Of a stretch of 64,000 nucleotides of DNA, positions 23,801 through 37,300 are shown in pieces. Within the stretch, counting starts at the first letter, position 1. Each line of letters starts with the position of its first letter. Made by a program: the position numbers and the translations under genes. This DNA comes from Haberlea rhodopensis (Eukaryota; Streptophyta; Magnoliopsida; Lamiales; Gesneriaceae). Below the pieces are notes generated by a model that was not told where the DNA came from, did no database searches, and saw only the letters and a list, made by a program, of their open reading frames with translations. Where the stretch lies: assembly GCA_907163345.1 (NCBI GenBank), contig CAJQUN010000056.1:2666001-2730000 (forward strand), in the 5' to 3' direction.

Positions 23801-26800
23801 CTCTGATGTTCAATACTGTTGTCCACAGGGAGTTGCAATTACTCAGGAGAATTCATTGCTCGATAACACAGCTCGGATTGAGGGCTGGTTAGCGAGATTT
23901 CCTATGTTTGACTGGGTGGGAGGTAGAACATCCGAAATGTCTGCTGTTGGTTTACTTGCTGCTGCACTTCAGGTTTGTTAACAGTCAATTGATTAGCGTA
24001 TACTCAATTTGTCTAACGGAATTTTTCTTCTAACTAGTCGCATCTTCCTTCCCTGACTGTCACTCCCAGGGAATTGATATCAAAGAAATGCTTGCTGGTG
24101 CAGCATTAATGGATGAAGCAAACAGGACCACAATGGTAAGGCTATCATTTTCACCTCTCTTGACAATGTGGTGCCTAATTGTTCTAAATGATTGTGATCT
24201 TCGTTTTTATATGCCTTAGGCAGGTCCTAGATATAGAGTGTTCTTAATGTAAAGTTCACTTGCATGGCAGCATGTTCAATGACCATGTTTCTTCCCTATT
24301 ATAGCTTACTAGTTTTTTGCAATCGTTTGGTCTTTGGCAAGTTTGTGATGCATATATGTTGTCATACATAATGGTGTACTTTGTTTTCGTGCATGTTACT
24401 TCTTGGAACAAAGTTAACAACAAAAAAGAGTAGCACATTACCCGACACTTTTCGTCCTATATTCTTCAGGTTAGGAATAATCCAGCAGCTCTTCTAGCAC
24501 TATGTTGGTACTGGGCTACTGATGGAGTAGGATCTAAGGTTTGAGTTTTTAGATTGGACAACTTATAAACTTTGGTTGGTGTTATATGTTCCTTTACTGA
24601 CAGCAAATGATGAACTTGAGTTTTTTGCTGCTTCAGGATATGGTTGTCCTTCCTTACAAGGACAGTCTATTATTGTTTAGTCGTTATTTGCAGCAGCTAG
24701 TCATGGAATCTCTTGGAAAAGAGTTTGACCTCGACGGTAACAGGGTACGCTATAAAACTTTACATGAGAACTTCCTTTTTTTAGTATGTGTGTATATATC
24801 TGTATGTATGTATGCATGTATGTGAGTATTTAAACCGTAATGACAAGAGACTGAAGCAACTTGTGTGGTTTTATTACTTATCGAGGTATCCGAACTTTAT
24901 TTGTATCACATATTGCCCTGGCTATGTTTTATTAACATCAAAATGGATGTCATAAAATTTGACGAAATATCAATTATTTTTGGTGAAAGACAAATCACTG
25001 CTATGTCGTACTATGAAGAAGTTGAAAGTATTTTCAATTTTAAATATAAAACAGCTTGCATTAGCTCTAATAGTACTTGTCTGGAGTTTTCATGCCTTTA
25101 TTTGAATCATAAAAGTTGAGATGGTAATATATGCAGATGTGGTTTAGTCATCTATATTCTAACCATGTGATGTGATATTTCTTAATCTATCATTTGAGTC
25201 ATTCTTGGTTTATTTGAAGGTAAATCAAGGGATAACTGTCTATGGAAACAAAGGGAGCACTGATCAACATGCGTATGTGTTCATTCGCACTTACTGGATT
25301 ATTATGGACATGAGCAGATGTTAACTGCTGCCGGTGCTTGAAAATCTCATCTTCTTTTCTCTCTTCTCCAGTTACATTCAACAGCTCAGAGATGGTGTCC
25401 ACAACTTCTTTGTAACATTCATTGAAGTTCTACGAGACAGGCCACCTGGTCATGATTGGGAGCTTGAGCCGGGGGTCACTTGCGGTGACTACCTGTTTGG
25501 ATTTTTACAGGCAAGTGGTGTTCACCTGTGATTTCTTTGATTTTCCTTCCAAAATAGAACGATATTTTGAACGTTTTGGCCAATCTGAAGCTTTTTGGAT
25601 CTTTTATTATTTATTTAAATTTTTTTTTGTTGAGCGGTTTGCAATAATTGCCATCATTGCCTTGTGTTTTTTAGCAAGATGCCAAATTTCTGTAGGTTTC
25701 ACTGATTTGTCTTATATTTGCTATCGAAATGAAAATTTGAGCTTTCGAATTTTGACAGTATTTCTTTCAGTAATCCAGTTATTGCTGTTTAGCATGTGCT
25801 GCAAAGTCTGTAGTATCTTCATTGAGTACATTCCAAATTTGGTATTTAGGGGACAAGATCTGCTTTATATTCCAATGATCGGGAGTCTATCACAGTCTCA
25901 GTGCAAGAAGTGACGCCTAGATCTGTTGGAGCTCTAGTAGCACTCTATGAACGTGCAGTTGGGATTTATTCCTCACTGGTCAACATTAATGCATATCATC
26001 AACCGGGTAAAATTTTCGTAATCTCCCTAAATGAACAATTAAAATTTGGTGAAGCCAATTCTTGCCTTTGAAACTGCGTTGGGTTAAATTTTTTGAGGAT
26101 TCTTTATCATTGTATATCATGATTCACTAATTCTTGATTTTTTGTACCTTACGCTAACTATTTTGTTTGTTTACAAATTGTCTGGCTGCTTGCGACATGT
26201 CTGCAGGGGTGGAAGCTGGCAAGAAAGCAGCAGGAGAAGTTTTAGCTCTTCAAAAGCGTGTTCTTGTGGTACTGAACAAAGCTAGGTATGCTTACAACGT
26301 TTTTGCTAGAGAATATATGGATGTATGTTGGATCCAAAGGACAAACAGCAGCAAAATCATAAATAAATAAATTGCAAAACATGGAAGCTGCAGTTGGTGA
26401 ATAACATGAAAGTCCTAAAGCATGATGTAGAACAAATGATATCATATGCGACATATGCCCAAGGGACTACAGCATGTGTCAACCCCCAAAACTGCCCATA
26501 TGGTTGTTTAGCCGATTTACTGCCCCATTCTGTTAGATGTTTATGTTAAGCCATGAGCACTAGAGAAAATTCCAAATGTAAAATACTAGCCAATTAAGGT
26601 GGAAAACCTCTCAAATTTATCAGCCACTCCATAGATATTTGTGGAACGGGTGCAAGATCATGACAAAATGCTAATGGAAACCTAAATGGGTGGAAAACTC
26701 TTGCTTTGTTGAAAATTTAAACAAAGTTCAGATTGCCTCCTTAGCGAGTCACATACGTGTGGTTCTTCTGAACGTAATTATCCTTCTAAATGCTGATATT

Positions 26801-27132
26801 TCTCAAATTTTGTTCACTCTCAGCTGTAAAGAACCGGTTGAACCATTAACTCTCGAAGAAATAGCTGAACTCTGTCATGCCTCTGATGATGTAAGTAAAA
26901 ACATGCTCTTCGATTTGACCGCTTCCTTTATTCTATTTCTTTCTGTATAATTTAGTTTACTGATGAAATCTTTTATACTTCTCGATGACAGATTGAAATG
27001 ATCTATAAGATTATCACGCACATGGCTGCAAATGATAGAGCCCTCATTGTTGAAGGTAGCTGTGGTTCACCAAGAAGCATCAAGGTTATCTTGGGGGAGT
27101 GCAATGTTGATGACATGTATGAGTCAGAGTAG
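20846..27132 (+). CDS. PGI1: Glucose-6-phosphate isomerase, plastidic
   Basis: Interconverts glucose-6-phosphate and fructose-6-phosphate; the plastid form feeds starch synthesis. Inferred coding exons: 20846-21400, 21991-22110, 23335-23433, 23522-23605, 23829-23972, 24070-24135, 24470-24538, 24637-24744, 25220-25272, 25372-25510, 25850-26006, 26207-26285, 26824-26890, 26992-27132. All join in frame, giving about 626 residues, close to plant plastid PGI (about 610-620). The first 50 or so residues are Ser/Arg-rich and acid-poor, as in a transit peptide. Visible: SIS-type sugar-phosphate site ([15 protein letters not shown], from about 259), PGI signature [14 protein letters not shown] (about 314), [11 protein letters not shown] with the catalytic His (about 432), and [17 protein letters not shown]. 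Intron 10 begins GC, not GT. No frame defects, so it is probably functional. Confidence 0.96.
25511..25849 (+). other. GC-AG intron of the isomerase gene
   Basis: Exon 10 ends TTACAG and is followed by GCAAGTGG, a consensus GC donor; the acceptor is TATTTAG before GGGACAAGATC. Both reading frame and family alignment (FLQ then GTRSALY) require this junction. No usable GT donor lies at the exon edge. Confidence 0.88.
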
Positions 27133-27500
27133 TTCAAAAACGTGTTTCGTTCATCAGCAAGGTGAATTTATACTGTTTTGTCCGTCGATGATCATGGCCT
27201 TTGTTGACCCTCAACGCTTATTCGATCAAGGAATAAGAATCATATTCGATCAAGGAATAAGAATCATATTCGAAACTATCTCGTGCATTAAATTTGTGTT
27301 GTGTTTATATACCATGCTATCTATTTTTCTTTCTTTCAAGGAAGTGTCTTTTGGTAGTCTTCTCAAAGTAAGTTTTTGTCTGAAAAACATAATGAAGAAG
27401 GGAAGAATTGTAATCTTCTTTTGAAAGAGAATCTTCTCGGTCACACTTCTAATTTCATGTTGAGTATAATTTATTTTTCTTGATTCCATTATTACTGGTT
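27133..27500 (+). other. Probable 3' UTR of the isomerase gene, with a 24-bp tandem duplication
   Basis: The sequence following the TAG stop. The unit TTCGATCAAGGAATAAGAAT plus CATA occurs twice in direct succession (27221-27244 and 27245-27268) and then begins a third time. No clear polyadenylation hexamer stands out. Confidence 0.55.
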
Positions 27501-29327
27501 GGAAATGAATTTTGTGCTCGTTGTGTTAAAGAACCCAACTCAAACGCATTAAAAAAATTGTTGTTCGTGTGCAAAATATTAGGCTTTCTACCTTTTCAAT
27601 TAGTGAATTATAACTAAAAGCGTGTTTAAAAATTGCTTTTTTGGTTTCGTTTAAATTTGGAACAAGAATTGAAGACTTATAGCGATACTTCAGTTTTTTA
27701 TCTGAAGTTTTAAGGTCTTGGAGTATTTGGTTTGTGTAAACTAAATTTATTCCATTTTCTTATTTTGTAATTAAAAAAAATGAATTTACAACATTTTGTA
27801 ATTTAGTTATGAAATAATTAATTTTAATTAAATTGATTATCTAGGAAGTTGTATTATTATTATTTTCTTAATTGATAAATCCCAAGTCAATTTCAGTTCC
27901 ATCTTCTATTGAATTGAAATGGGAGTCATGTTGAGAATATTTGTATATGAAAAAATATTGGGTGAATCCAAAGCCAACACATATATACAGCGTATGTTGT
28001 ATATGTACAGATTTGTATTTGTATTGGTCTTTGATTTACCGGGTGTACCAAAGAATTTTCCACTATACAGTATTGGGAATCATGCGTTGCATTATTTCTA
28101 CCAAAGACTAAGGTAAGAAAATATTTGCATGTGTCTGGTTTGAGTTTCATTTTTATAGATTAACTGAATATGATTGGTTTAAAATAGTTCATAGGTTAAT
28201 TAATTAATTAATTTTATTTAAAATATGCTATTTTTAATATTGAATTTACGTATAAGTGGTCTCAAACTTAATGCATACTAGCAGACGACGCACACGCGTT
28301 GTGTGTGTAACGTAATATATAATGCATACGTATTGATACGTGTAATAAGATAAATGAGATATACATTGATTAATATTACAATTCAAAAGATACATCAAAG
28401 AACCACAACAATCCATTGAAGGGGGTAGTTTGGTAACTTCAAATTTGTCATACCAAGGTAGTTAGTATAGGGGGCTTAGGCATTATAATATAGTAAGATA
28501 AGTATTTCCTTGACTACAGTGTGAAGAATCGGAAAGTCTGCTAGTTGGCTCGATCCATCCAAATTGAAATGATTGGACCGGAGTTTTCGGTTTGGATTGA
28601 TTTCGTGGTATGAGTATCTAATTCGTAATAATAAAAAGAAATATTGATTTCCTGATATTGATACAAAATCAAATTTGGATAAATTTGATTTATCATATCG
28701 ACCGATCGAACCTATTTAAGTCGATAATTTGGTTTGTTTATTTTGATAAATTGATATTTATTTTAAAAATATTGAAAAATTTATCGTGATTCATTATTTC
28801 TTTTTCAAAAATATAAAGATGCCAAATAAATCAAAATTATGAGAATGTAATTTTGTTTTATATGTTTTAATTCATTAGTTTAGTTATTTCGATTGTTTGA
28901 ATTTAACATTTGTGCAATGACCGATCAAATGTAATTATATTTTAGTTAGTGAACAAACGACATTGATACCATAGGATAATATCACACTTTATCTAAATAT
29001 TACAAAATTTAAATATATTTAATAATTTTTTAAAAAATTATTATAAGACTATAGTTCACAATATGAATATTTTTTAATTAGTATGTAATAACAAAAATAA
29101 TTAAGCTTTTAATTCAAATGGATTTAAATAAACCATTTGACCCAAAGAAACAATCAAGTTTATATATTCTCATTAGTCCCTTTGGACTCCATACATTGGC
29201 ATATAACTTCGAATCATGTCTTATTTGGCCGTCTCTTTGCTCTCTTGAAATGGTCAAAATCAATGAACTCTACTTGACGCGCAGATGTATCGTTGTGCTT
29301 ACGTTATATAGTGTCTTCCAGCCTTGA
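27501..29327. other. AT-rich intergenic DNA
   Basis: No gene recognised. A self-complementary stretch CGCACACGCGTTGTGTGTG lies near 28289, in a context reminiscent of small plant repeats. Short ORFs (27919-28116, 29118-29327) have no recognisable domain. Confidence 0.4.
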
Positions 29328-29576
29328 AGAGATAAAGAAGACAACTCCAGCCACAAACCCCGCACTTCATTCACCACAACACGACGACGCTATCATCTAA
29401 GTAGTTCGCCGCCCAGTGGCCGCTTACTAGGATCCAAGAACAAACCCAAGCCTAAATCCATCATTGGAAAGGCACTATCGGAGCCATGGTTTGCTAACAC
29501 AGTAGTGGAGGACGTCGCGGAGGCTGCTATTCCATTGACAAACGATCGCAGTAATTGTTTTGCGAAGTTTTTTTAA
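29328..29576 (+). pseudogene. Possible orphan exon or gene fragment
   Basis: An open frame of about 82 codons without a start ATG, ending TAA at 29574. It is much more GC-rich than its surroundings. The translation begins polar and Arg/Ser/Thr-rich, then has a basic segment GSKNKPKPKSIIGKALSEP and an acidic end (NTVVEDVAEAAIP). I do not recognise the family. Base composition contrast is the main argument; it could be a captured exon or a spurious frame. Confidence 0.3.
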
Positions 29577-29699
29577 ATTAAAAATTAAAAAAACTTAGAT
29601 AATTTAGACAAATTATCAGTGAAAAAAGATTGGAACATTTTGAAAAATTTTGAAAATATTTCGCTGTCGTTTTTGCGAACCATGATCGAAGTCGGCTTA

Positions 29700-30056
29700 A
29701 TAAACAAAAATATTATTAAGAAAAATAAAAAATGTATCAAATACCATAAATAAAAATTGTTTATAAATCTACCATAAACCATTTTTTAAGAAAAAGGTTT
29801 CGATACAAATAAAATTTATACTGAAACCTTTTTCTTAGAAAACGGTTTCAATACAATTTTAAAAGAAAACGGTTTCTTTACAAAAATTTTGATTTTTTTA
29901 ATTTTTTTTTGTATTGAGTTTGGAAGTGTATTTATTTCCAGTAATTATGGTCTTCCCAATTCTATCACCATTCATACTTATTATATTATGGTCAAAATTA
30001 TTACAATATTTAATTCTTTTACCATATTCTAATTTTTAAATTTTTAATTATATTTA

Positions 30057-30088
<32 letters not shown>

Positions 30089-30830
30089 GTATATATGGTC
30101 TTCACATTTTTTTATTTGTGAAGAAACCGTTTATATGTATATTATATATATATGTTAATTATTGACTAATTGCTTAATATATATGGTTATGCTTATACAT
30201 GGTACCGAAGTATGATTGTTTTGCATCACTAGGCTTAATAATCAAAATATTTAATTTTCTTACCATATTATAATTTTTTTAATTTTTAATTTTATTATAT
30301 ATATATATATTACTATATACACGAATATATAATATATAAAATATACTTTTTAATTTTAATTTTATGTAATATATACACACACATATATAATAATATAATT
30401 ATATATGTATATTATATATATGTTAATTATTGGTTAATTACTTAACATATATGGCTATTCTTATACATGGTTCATTACCATATTATAAAAATTCATTACC
30501 ATATTTAATTATTTTACCATATTATCATATTGGCTATGTTTATACATAGTTCGTGGAAGAAAATCAAGATTTTAGTTCCCTTTTTTTAAAAAAAAAATTT
30601 TTGTGAAGCCCATATATATATATTAAATAAAATATAAAAATTAAAAATTAGAATATAAGAAAATGGTTTCTTCACAAATAAAAAAAAAATTTGTAAAGAC
30701 CATATATATATATTAAATAAATTTAAAAATTAGAATACGATAAAATAATTAAAATAATATAGTGTGATAAATTATATGGTATTTGATATGATTTTAAAAT
30801 GGTGGATATATTTTATTGTTTGGTATAATG
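29700..30830. repeat. AT-rich foldback-like element
   Basis: The outer parts are inverted relative to each other (for example ATGGTATTTGATA near 30778 against its complement near 29735). Phrases around 30040-30130 recur inverted at 30590-30720. Inside is a hairpin at 29786-29835 with 14-bp perfect arms AAGAAAAAGGTTTC and an AT-rich loop, plus (AT)n runs at about 30058-30095 and 30296-30312. It is probably a MITE or foldback transposon; exact ends and target duplication are not clear. Confidence 0.45.
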
Positions 30831-31946
30831 ACTAAAATACGCTTGAAAATTTGAATTCAATTTTTAGCTGGAATTTCAGAATTTAATCATTTTGTTAAAA
30901 GGTGAGATTAATATTGGATAAATATAATGTGATATATTTTTTCTTAGAATTAAAATAAACATAGGATAAAAATTAACCAAAATTTATCATATCTTTATGC
31001 TCAAACCAACGCTACCTTAAATTAAAAAACCTAATGACGGTTAGGGACCGAATTCAGATATTTAGTTCTTATTGGGCTTCATAGATAACAGCCCAATATT
31101 AAGCCCATGAAAACCAACACAGACTTGTGTTGCATGTCAGATTTGAAGGGGACATTTTTTTTCCATTACCTTGACTTGGAACAAAATAAATAATTCGAAC
31201 CTTTTCAAAACCAAACTCGACCTTGTCCTTGACTTAGTAAGTTAGATCCATCAAATAGCACGTGATTATATTGTTGTTATACCTATACTATTCATTAAAG
31301 TTAAACCCTCTAAAATAACTACTTAGTGTGTTAATGGGATTTGATCAACCTAGTGAAGGATTGGAACCAAACTGAGGGCATTACTTCCACTTCCCATTCC
31401 TAATATGTTGTTCTTGAATTGTTACAAAGAACTTCAATCAAGAAAAATACTTGTTCACTAAAAAAAAAATACTTATATAGACCCATGAGCTTCATCTATG
31501 AACCAGTTCAATATGATTGATCTAAAATATTATTTTTTATTTAAAAGGTATAATATTTTAATACTGAGTTGATATATAAGTGTGACTTAAACTGAACGCA
31601 TACACATATTTCCCCTTCAATCAACCCAACTCACACTTCCACCTAACGTAATATTTTATTAACACAATTTGGTTGCTCTAAATGGGAACATGATAGAACA
31701 AAATTCAAGAACAAAGAGCCAAAAAAATGGATAACCAGCATCAACTATGGATGCGACGTTTATTGAGATAAAAATTATATGAACATTATATATATTGTGT
31801 ATAAAAGGAAGAGTCGCAAAATGAGGGACGGCTCAAGCTATAAGTGCCTAGTTGCATGCTTAAATACATTCACTGATCTCTCTCATTTCTCCGTCCCCTC
31901 GAACTCATAGCTCCCCTCGTCTCAATAAGAAAGTTCAATCCGCTCT
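30831..31946. other. Intergenic DNA and 3' end of the UBP gene
   Basis: No gene seen. Because the ubiquitin protease is on the - strand, the part just below 31947 should contain its 3' UTR. The two genes are convergent, with their stops about 4.8 kb apart. Confidence 0.4.
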
Positions 31947-34311
31947 TTACCGAATGGATCTTAAATGTACACTTTTTACGTTGTCCCGAGAGTTATTGCA
32001 TCCTACTACTCTATTGGACTCATTCTCCCTACTACCGACTAACCTCGTGTGTGGGTTGGGGCACGAGAATAAACCTCTCCTTTTCTCCATCGAAACTGCC
32101 CCCTTGGAACTTGATTTGACAAGATTAGAACCACTAGTCTCGTTCTCTGAAGAGTAACGGTCCAAATTAGAAAGCGGTGAGCGCCTGCTATAAAGAGGAG
32201 ATGGAGATGATGATGAAGAAGATGTGTCAGAATCTGAAGAGTTTCTCCATGATTTATTCAAGTGGTTTCCTAGATCCCCCAGCATTTGATCGAAGAAGCT
32301 GTCATCTGTGCTTGTGGATTCCATGTTACTGCCCTCGGTGCTGTAGGACCCAGCCTCAGAGAAGATAGAGGACGAATTGACACTTAGGACGTCCTCTTCT
32401 GAATTTGCCCTAGTCAGCTGGTACCTCGAACATTGCTGGTAAAAGCAGTCATTGCAGGTCTGACCATTCGTTTCGCATGTCGCGACATCCCATTGTTCCA
32501 CTCGATGGAATTTACACCTACAAGTCCGATTTTGTACTTTTCTTGGCTCACGAGAAACCATTGCGCTCCTTCTCAGTTTTGGAGAACGAGGAGAGCACCT
32601 AGCAAGGAATTTGATCCAGTTAGGGGAAAAATCGATACAGCATAGAGATCAGCCAAAAGTTTAGAGCTCTTAGACATCTTACCTCGCATAAAAAAGCATG
32701 TATGCAGCTGTCAACAAAACCCTTTCAAGTTCCACTGGTTGGACCTAAACCATAATAAACATGGATCGTAAGTGAGATGTAAGTGATTAAGTGGTCTCGA
32801 AGCTCATGATATAAAGAACAACAAAAAAATAGCAAAAAGATAAAACAGGACAAATAGGTTGGAGAAAAAATTATTTCACTCCATCGCATAGGAAATGATG
32901 AAAGTGAAAGTCGCCCTGCACTGAGCATATTCATAGAAAGTGTAGTGGGTTATGCTCTTGCCCAATGGGATTGATGTTTCTCACATAAACACAAACGGTT
33001 CATCATCTTCTATAAGAAAGTTAATTAGCTCTTGGTTGTTTGGCCATATGTCCTCAGACCCCTCCATTAATGAGATGGATAAGTTCCATGGCAGATATTT
33101 TCTAAACTTGGCCTTGTTTAGTCATTAGAAAATACATATGAAGCAAAAACAATGGTATAACCGACAAGATTAGATATCAACTGTCCCAAAATTTCTCAAT
33201 TTCCACAGGAGTCGCAACTTAAGCACTAATAGCGACCATTCACAGGTGTAAAGACACATCAGACCGGTAATTTTTCCTTACCCTTCATAGGACCAGTGGC
33301 CTTCTGTTTTATTTAAACTTTTTGGGTTTGTAGTGGGAAAAGTAAGAAAACAAGGGTAGTTCTTCAGAAGGAAAATGGAACTGCATCATGGTCGATTCTC
33401 CACAAACACAACTTATTGTTCAAAGTAAAATCAGTTAAATTCCTAACACAATGGCTCAACTCAGGGTTTCCGAAGAAAAAACATATAAATGTCTTGATAA
33501 ACTGGTATGTAACTGAGTAACCAGAAAATAAATGCTGCAATACAGTGAAAAATGTTTAGAAGTTGTAAGAACTTACTGTCGTGTCATCAGCTTTGAACCA
33601 CCTTCCAGCATTATTCTTTAGGTAACACACATAGTGGCCAGAAAATGTGGCATTCATAGAATCCAAGTGAACTACTACCCCATAAAGTCCGTAGATTGGG
33701 GACTTGTCACTCGTTCCACTCATATATGGAGCTAAATTCAAAACCTCGGGGAACTTGACTACTTTATTCAGCTTCCCATATTGACCTGACTGTAATAGCA
33801 ACAACGACAAATGTAAGCAACTCATTTTACCACCAAAACATTGAATAATGTACATAGTTGACTCCTAGATTACCTGAAATCTTTTAAGAGCAATAGTGAG
33901 AACATTAGGAGCCTCCAATACCCTCAGCTTCTTTTTGGCCTTCTCGTAGGATTTGCATCTGCCAAAAATAATCAATTAATTCATTGTCTCTCAAGTCTAC
34001 CATCTCAGTTCCTAGATATAAATCTATCTCCTCTACAGCAAAACAAGGAAGTTACGATAAATTAATTGATCCGAATGATGTACGATAAACATTTGCAAAG
34101 GGAAAATTCAATGAGATCAGATTAGCACTCAAATGAATTTCTTGGATAAAAATACCAATAACGTTTTAGTGAAATGATATGAGAAAACTTTGCAAGCAAA
34201 ACTGTTGGTGACCAAACTAGTAGAAGGAAAGATAAAGCTGTATAAAGCATTTATGACCAATGTCTTGCATTCCTGCTGCTTCGTTGTGGTATTATTCCAA
34301 GTTTATTTACC

Positions 34312-34342
<31 letters not shown>

Positions 34343-37300
34343 GAGAGAGAGATGTGTAAAGCGTGTATGACCTATGACTTACTGCTTCATTATGTTTCTG
34401 TTTCCAAGTTCATTTACCAGAGAGAGATCTAAATAAAAACTGTACTACCAAGAAAATATATAAAAGTGCCATTTATCACTCCCCACATTTCGTCAATCCT
34501 CAATGATGTAAGCAAATTCTGTGAGACGGTCATGCTTCTCAGAAAAAAATCTACAGGGAAATCAAAATGCACAAGCAACCACCAAAATTTACATTGTTGC
34601 GCCAAGAAGTAGTTGTTGGAGCTCATGATGTTAATATCATTACCTAACTAGAGGTAACTTTTTGGAAAGAATATTGTCATTATAGAAAATGGAAACATAA
34701 ACATCCAAAAGGTAGCAGGACAATTCATAGAAGCCAAGTGAGTATAGCAAACTGATAGTCAGACCTGCCACAGTGGTATTTATTTTCACCATCTAAAATC
34801 TCCGAGCGAGTGAACTGATATAGTGCCTCTTCCACAGTTCCTATATCTCCTCCTATCTCAACAGAGAGATCCATTATTCTTTCATCCTGTTCAGATTTAC
34901 CTCCACATCTCATGCACTCAATCTGCATTTGGATTCACACAGTACAAAACAAATTTCAAAATTATATTCTAGATAAAGCCCACATCTGTATAAATATTAA
35001 AAGATTCATCAAAACGACCTTTGAACGGAGGTACCCTCCAAATGTGAGCCCAATCAGAGCGGTTTCTTCATCCAAAGAGTTTGTCTTGTTTAACCGAGCT
35101 TCTTTAATGTGTACAAATTGCATTACATCGATAGCATATCTGTGGAATACATGTACTTGAGGACTGATGAACTAACAGCATGTAAGAGTCTATTCAGCTA
35201 AGCGAATTCCAGGTAGGCCAACACCAACTTACCTGAGAAATTCATGAGCATCTTCCTCCCTCCCATGAACCAAATGGCTTCCTAGACGCTCCATCTGAGA
35301 CAGCACAGGGGCAGGAGACAGAGGAGAATTTCCTTCTTTGGCCTTCTTAACTAGCAACTCAAATTCGCAGGTGAAGCACCATTCTCTCTTTCCACCTGAT
35401 ACAAAACACAAAATCACGTAAAAACAAAAAACAACAGGAGACTGAAGGATTAAAAAATCACAGTTAATGGAAAAGAAAACAGAAGCATGGAAACAACTTA
35501 CAAGTTTTAGAATGAAGTCCCTGGAGAAAATAAGCTGTGAGGGGTGGTGTAAACACCAAACACTGGAGTACAGAATTTGCATAACAACTGCAGGAGACTC
35601 GGACAAAAGAAAACTCTCAGGGGATATAAAATTTTATAAAAATAATGATGGTATCAAAGGCATCAGAAGATAAGACCAACAGTCACAAAAAATTATAGAA
35701 GCCCCCCAGGAATATAACTAGCATATGCACAAGCCTAAGACTAGAGAGAGATAGAGACAGAGAGAGACCAGGTTCTCAAACAACTAACATCATAAACCAG
35801 CATATAAAAATTAAAAAAAATGAACGTATATGATATTAAAAACCATTAAATTCAAAAAAATCTTAAATCGTTGAAAAGACAAGTAATAGAAGAGACGCAT
35901 GTTCATATATGGTGCAACACAGAGAATCTAATTATGACTCAAAGTCAGCATACCACAAAATGTGGCAAACTCTATGTAAAAAGATAGGTTTGACAAAAAC
36001 TGGCTATCATCTAATACTCAACATAGTAATTTATAGTTGGGAAAATGTCACGACATATTTACTGCTCTTCGAGCCAAAGTAATGAAGAATGAAAAGCCAA
36101 GAAAGTACAAGGTTTTATGTTCACTTTTTAATTTACAATGCTATGGGGAGAATTACCTATTCCCACAATTTATAAGTCCACGCGGGCGTAACTCAACCTT
36201 GTTCCAGTTGTAAAGCTGTACAAAATGTTCATATGAAAATGAACCCTGTAAAATTGAAATCATGTCATAGTTCGCATGGCACAAGGGAGGTGGGTCATTA
36301 AAATACAATGGAAGTTTCAAACATACCTCATATTTTCCCGTAGGTCCACTTTTAGAACCCAAATAACTTTGTCTAATGAAGTTAGAAGCTTGAAATTGGT
36401 CCGTGACTCTCCTTGTTGGGGCATTCGTACCACTTTTAGCACTGTGCACATCACAACCACGGTCACCGCCATTTTTCATATACTGCACATCCAGAATAGT
36501 ATGCTTTCTGGTGCAGCCACTAGAAGGCATATCAGTTTTAGAATATTTGAGGGTCAGAGAATCATTAACTCGACATTCCACAGTATCTGAAATAGAAAAT
36601 GTCTCAATATTACTCTCCAATATTTTAGGAGATAAATGTTGCAAGCCACGAACTTCCACAATATCTTTGTTCGGTGCATGCCCTTTAGATTCAGAACCTT
36701 TATGTTCAAGACAAATAGCAGAAAAGGAGGATTTAGCTTCTTCAATCTTTGAGCTCCATTCGGGTGAAGTACTTTTATCATTAATATGGAAAGGCATTTG
36801 GTGGTTCAATAAAATTGGTCCTCTGGACTTCAAACAATCTGAATTTCCTTTCTTTGATAATGCGGCTTCATGTGTTGGATTCGTGGCCACTGATGTAGGA
36901 CTGGGCGTATCTGCCATGACTTTGTTCATGCCAAAACCGAGCACTTCCTCGTGAGCATCACTTCTACCTGAAGAGGAAAAACAAGAAGAACAAGAATTTT
37001 GATCTTTTATATCCCCCAATTCATAAGGTGCACCAATCTTGGATCTAATGGGTTCAACTGTTGCCTCCCAAAAACCAGACGAGGGTGTAGAAGGTTCAGA
37101 AAGTGAAAGTTCTTCAGATCCTGAAGCATTGCTGCCTGATGAAATTGAAGATTCTGATAGCTCATCTGTATCAATGCAACCAGATTTGAACTGAAGTGAA
37201 ACACCAGGTGCAGAAACATCCTGTACAAGGATGGTCGAACTAGATTGCGTGGATAAGAAAGGCTTAACTGCCTCCATGTTAGCAAGAGTATTTGGCTCAT

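Noticed and set aside
26690..26950. Separate ORF over the end of PGI1
   Set aside because: It spans an intron-exon boundary of the isomerase; only 26824-26890 is coding, in the spliced frame.
36276..36954. + strand ORFs of 104 and 183 residues
   Set aside because: They are antisense shadows of the long second exon of the UBP gene, which has the correct splice frame and family motifs on the - strand.
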